DNA of 64,000 nucleotides from Streptomyces sp. Tue6028 (GTDB taxonomy: Bacteria > Actinomycetota > Actinomycetes > Streptomycetales > Streptomycetaceae), in contig NZ_MLCE01000036.1 in assembly GCF_002300165.1 (NCBI RefSeq), forward strand, positions 124,001-188,000, in the 5' to 3' direction. Below the pieces are notes generated by a model, which saw only the letters and a program-made list of their open reading frames with translations, did no database searches and was not told the origin of the DNA. Positions 61,764 through 64,000 of this stretch are shown piece by piece. The first letter of the stretch is position 1, and each line of letters starts with the position of its first letter. A program made the translations under genes and the position numbers.

Positions 61764-62546
61764 TCACACCTCCAGCAGGACGTCGTCGCCGAGATGGGCC
61801 AGCCGCTCGGCCACCGCGTCGACCGTCGGCGCGTGCAGCTCGCCCGCCAGGCGCCCGTCCGCGAGGAACACGACGGAGTCGGCGTACGAGGCGGCCACCG
61901 GGTCGTGCGTCACCATGACCACGGTCCTGCCGTGCACCCGCACGGCCTCCCGCAGCAGGACCAGTACGTCCCGCGCGCTGCGCGTGTCCAGGGCCCCCGT
62001 CGGCTCGTCCGCGAAGATCACCCGAGGCTCGGTCACCAGCGCCCGGGCGATCGCCACGCGCTGCCGCTGTCCTCCGGAGAGCTGGTCGGGCAGATGACCG
62101 AGCCGGTCGCCGAGCCCGACGGCCGTCAGTACCTCCCGCACCCGCGCCCGGTCGACGCGTCGGCCGGCGAGCTTGAGCGGCAGGATCGTGTTCTGGGCGA
62201 CGGTCAGTGTCGGCAGGAGGTTGTACTGCTGGAAGACGAAGCCGATCCGGCTGCGCCGGAACCGTGTCAGCTCCGCCTCGCCGCCGCCGGTCATCTCCGC
62301 CCCGTCCACCCTCACGATGCCGCTGTCGGGGCGTTCGAGCCCCGCCGCGCATTGCAGCAGCGTGGACTTCCCGGACCCTGAGGGCCCCATGACCGCGGTG
62401 AACGTGCCGCGCGCCAGACCGAGCGTCACCCCGTCCAGGGCGGTCACGGCACCGGCCCCGGTCCCGTAGGACTTGCCGACCTTGACCAGCCGCAGCGCCT
62501 CGGCGGCGGGTCCCGGGTCGTTCGTGCGTCGCGCTCGGTGAAACAT
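61764..62546 (-). CDS. ABC transporter ATP-binding protein, MacB-type
   Basis: ATPase of 260 residues. Walker A GPSGSGKSTLLQCAAGL, Q-loop FVFQQYNLLPTLTV, signature LSGGQRQRVAIARALV, Walker B VIFADEPTGALD and the H-loop VTHDPVAASYAD are intact, all typical of the MacB/LolD group. ATG 62546 has GGAGGG at 8 nt; upstream ATG/GTG codons are closer to that site. First gene of a two-gene operon with the permease. Confidence 0.92.
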   Translation of the reverse strand: MFHRARRTNDPGPAAEALRLVKVGKSYGTGAGAVTALDGVTLGLARGTFTAVMGPSGSGKSTLLQCAAGLERPDSGIVRVDGAEMTGGGEAELTRFRRSRIGFVFQQYNLLPTLTVAQNTILPLKLAGRRVDRARVREVLTAVGLGDRLGHLPDQLSGGQRQRVAIARALVTEPRVIFADEPTGALDTRSARDVLVLLREAVRVHGRTVVMVTHDPVAASYADSVVFLADGRLAGELHAPTVDAVAERLAHLGDDVLLEV

Positions 62547-62729
62547 CGTCATCACCCTCCGTCGGCACGCCCTGTGCCTCGTCCACGACGCTACGGAGAG
62601 CCGGGTCCGCCCACACGGGCCGCAGGACCCCTGTTCCGGGGTGTACTCAGCGACACCCTCGGACGCCGGTCCACCCCGTACGGGTCACCAGAACGCGCCG
62701 GGCACCGCCCGCACCGATGGAATGGAGGG

Positions 62730-63410
62730 GTGACCGCGCCCCCCGACGACTGCCTGGCGCGCAACGAGTGGATCTGCGGCGAGTATCTGAGCACCCGCCG
62801 GCACATCCTCCTCGACGCGGTCGCCCAGCACCTCCAGCTCACCGCGGTCTCGGTCCTCTTCGGACTCGCCGTCGCGGTGCCGCTCGCCGTGCTCGCCCGT
62901 CGCTGGGGCCTGGCGGCGGGCCCGGTCCTCGCGGCGACCACGGTCCTCTACACCGTCCCGTCGCTCGCGATGTTCTCGCTCCTCCTGCCGGTCTACGGAC
63001 TGTCCGCCGCGCTGGTCGTCGCGGGCCTCGTCCTGTACTCGCTGACCCTCCTCGTTCGGAACATCCTGGCGGGCCTGCGGGCCGTCCCCGAGGAGACCCG
63101 GCAGGCCGCGCGGGGCATGGGGTACGGGCCCGTCCGGCTGCTGCTCACCGTGGAGCTGCCGCTCGCACTGCCGGCGGGCATGGCCGGGCTGCGGATCGCC
63201 ACCGTGTCGGCGGTGTCCCTGGTCACCGTCGGCGCCATCGTCGGCTTCGGCGGGCTCGGCAATCTCATCTACGCGGGCATGAACACCTACTTCAAGGCGC
63301 AGGTCCTCACCGCGTCGGTGCTGTGCGTCGTCATCGCCGTCGCCGCGGACCTCCTGCTCCTCGCGGTGCAGCGGCTCATGACCCCCTGGACCCGGGCGGG
63401 CCGCGGATGA
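62730..63410 (+). CDS. ABC permease, glycine betaine/choline type
   Basis: Inner-membrane permease of 226 residues of the OpuB/ProW family. About five helices are present (AVSVLFGLAVAVPLAVLA, ATTVLYTVPSLAMFSLLLPVYG, LVVAGLVLYSLTLLVRNI) and the EAA loop reads AARGMGYGPVRLLLTVELPLALPAGMAGLRIA, ending with IVGFGGLGNLIYAG. It should import a compatible solute. The GTG start directly follows GGAGGG, an unusually tight spacing. It couples to the next permease by an ATGA overlap. Confidence 0.88.
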   Translation: MTAPPDDCLARNEWICGEYLSTRRHILLDAVAQHLQLTAVSVLFGLAVAVPLAVLARRWGLAAGPVLAATTVLYTVPSLAMFSLLLPVYGLSAALVVAGLVLYSLTLLVRNILAGLRAVPEETRQAARGMGYGPVRLLLTVELPLALPAGMAGLRIATVSAVSLVTVGAIVGFGGLGNLIYAGMNTYFKAQVLTASVLCVVIAVAADLLLLAVQRLMTPWTRAGRG

Positions 63411-64000
63411 ACACCCTGACCGAGGCCTGGGGATGGCTCACCGACCCCGCGCACTGGTCGGGCGACGACGGCGTCCGGCACCGTCTCGCCCAGCACCTCG
63501 TCCTGACGGTCGTCTGCCTGGTCGTCAGCTGTCTGATCGCGCTGCCCGTCGCCCTCGTCCTCGGGCACCTCGGCAAGGGCGGCGCGCTCGCCGTGAACCT
63601 CTCCAACGTCGGCCGGGCCGTGCCCACCTTCGCCGTGCTGGTGCTTCTCCTGCTCACCCCGATCGGGAGGTGGGGCGAGGGGCCGACGGTCGTCGCGCTC
63701 GTCCTCTTCGCCGTGCCGCCCCTGCTCACCAACGCGTACGTCGGGATGCGCGAGGTCGACCGCGACGTGGTGCGGGCGGCCCGCGGCATGGGCATGACCG
63801 GCCGACAGAGCCTGTTCCAGGTCGAACTGCCCCTCGCACTCCCCATGGTGCTGACCGGGGTGCGGATCGCCGCCGTCCAACTCGTCGCGACCGCCACCAT
63901 CGCCGCGCTCGCCGGCGGCGGCGGGCTCGGCCGGATCATCACCGCGGGATTCAACCTGGCCAGCACGCCCCAGGTCGTCGCCGGTGCCGTGCTGGTCGCC
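63407..64000 (+). CDS. Second ABC permease of the same importer (5' part)
   Basis: The gene runs off the right edge. The visible 198 residues start MNTLTEAWGWLTDPAHW and have the same family layout: LVLTVVCLVVSCLIALPVALVLG, AVPTFAVLVLLLLTPIGRWGEG, the EAA loop AARGMGMTGRQSLFQVELPLALPMVLTGVRIA and ALAGGGGLGRIITAGF. Two adjacent permeases of this type occur in OpuC-like betaine/choline importers of actinobacteria. The ATPase and binding protein are expected downstream. Confidence 0.9.
   Translation, partial: MNTLTEAWGWLTDPAHWSGDDGVRHRLAQHLVLTVVCLVVSCLIALPVALVLGHLGKGGALAVNLSNVGRAVPTFAVLVLLLLTPIGRWGEGPTVVALVLFAVPPLLTNAYVGMREVDRDVVRAARGMGMTGRQSLFQVELPLALPMVLTGVRIAAVQLVATATIAALAGGGGLGRIITAGFNLASTPQVVAGAVLVA

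Noticed and set aside
59229..62381. 1050-codon plus-strand frame
   Set aside because: Antisense to the ANTAR and ABC transporter genes; no domain recognised.

Overview
The window is a high-GC (about 72%) actinobacterial chromosome segment, almost certainly from a Streptomyces. Genes are dense, G/C dominates third codon positions, GTG starts and 4-bp stop/start overlaps are common, and typical Streptomyces genes are present: ergothioneine egtABCD, a DasA-like sugar-binding lipoprotein, a SigB/SigF-type sigma factor, an ANTAR protein, ABC-F and UvrA-like ATPases, and a thioredoxin with a SigR-type promoter. I see no rRNA, tRNA, CRISPR, prophage or insertion sequence.

Layout. 1-3116: succinate dehydrogenase sdhCAB (sdhC enters from the left). 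3216-8000: an unknown protein, an OlsB/OlsA-like acyltransferase pair, and a pentapeptide-repeat membrane protein split by an in-frame amber codon. 7960-13574: UvrA-like ATPase, LLM flavin oxidoreductase, NTF2-like protein, aldo/keto reductase. 13575-22927: an envelope/signalling stretch with a sigma-like/zinc-finger/membrane/ricin-lectin fusion, a deacetylase-like lipoprotein, a DUF4232 lipoprotein, a Ser/Thr kinase divergent from an ECF-type sigma factor, an HAD phosphatase, dodecin and a DasA-like lipoprotein. Two DasR-like operator sequences lie upstream of the lectin fusion and of the DasA-like gene. 23049-27470: egtABCD on the minus strand. 27728-32808: PARG-like protein, PemK/MazF-like protein, flotillin with a small NfeD-like protein, amidase. 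32977-36751: LacI regulator, 4-hydroxybenzoate 3-monooxygenase and benzaldehyde dehydrogenase (aromatic catabolism). 36806-40326: thioredoxin, flavin disulfide oxidoreductase, ABC-F protein. 40327-41431: a gene-free block with a 139-bp tandem array. 41432-46531: peptide deformylase, PepSY protein, TPR protein, two MarR-type regulators, pirin. 46747-49013: MoxR ATPase plus VWA protein. 49199-58024: a membrane, redox and glycosyl-transfer cluster around a two-component system. 58025-60197: a decayed HEAT-repeat gene, SigB-type sigma factor, ANTAR protein. 60450-64000: a MacB/FtsX-type ABC exporter and the start of a glycine-betaine-type ABC importer.

A recurring oddity is minisatellite-like tandem repeats placed at gene edges. 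Several straddle stop codons (20421, 44773, 56990) or build low-complexity N-termini (5314, 51894, 54696). Function assignments come from motif and sequence recognition alone; no database search was run.
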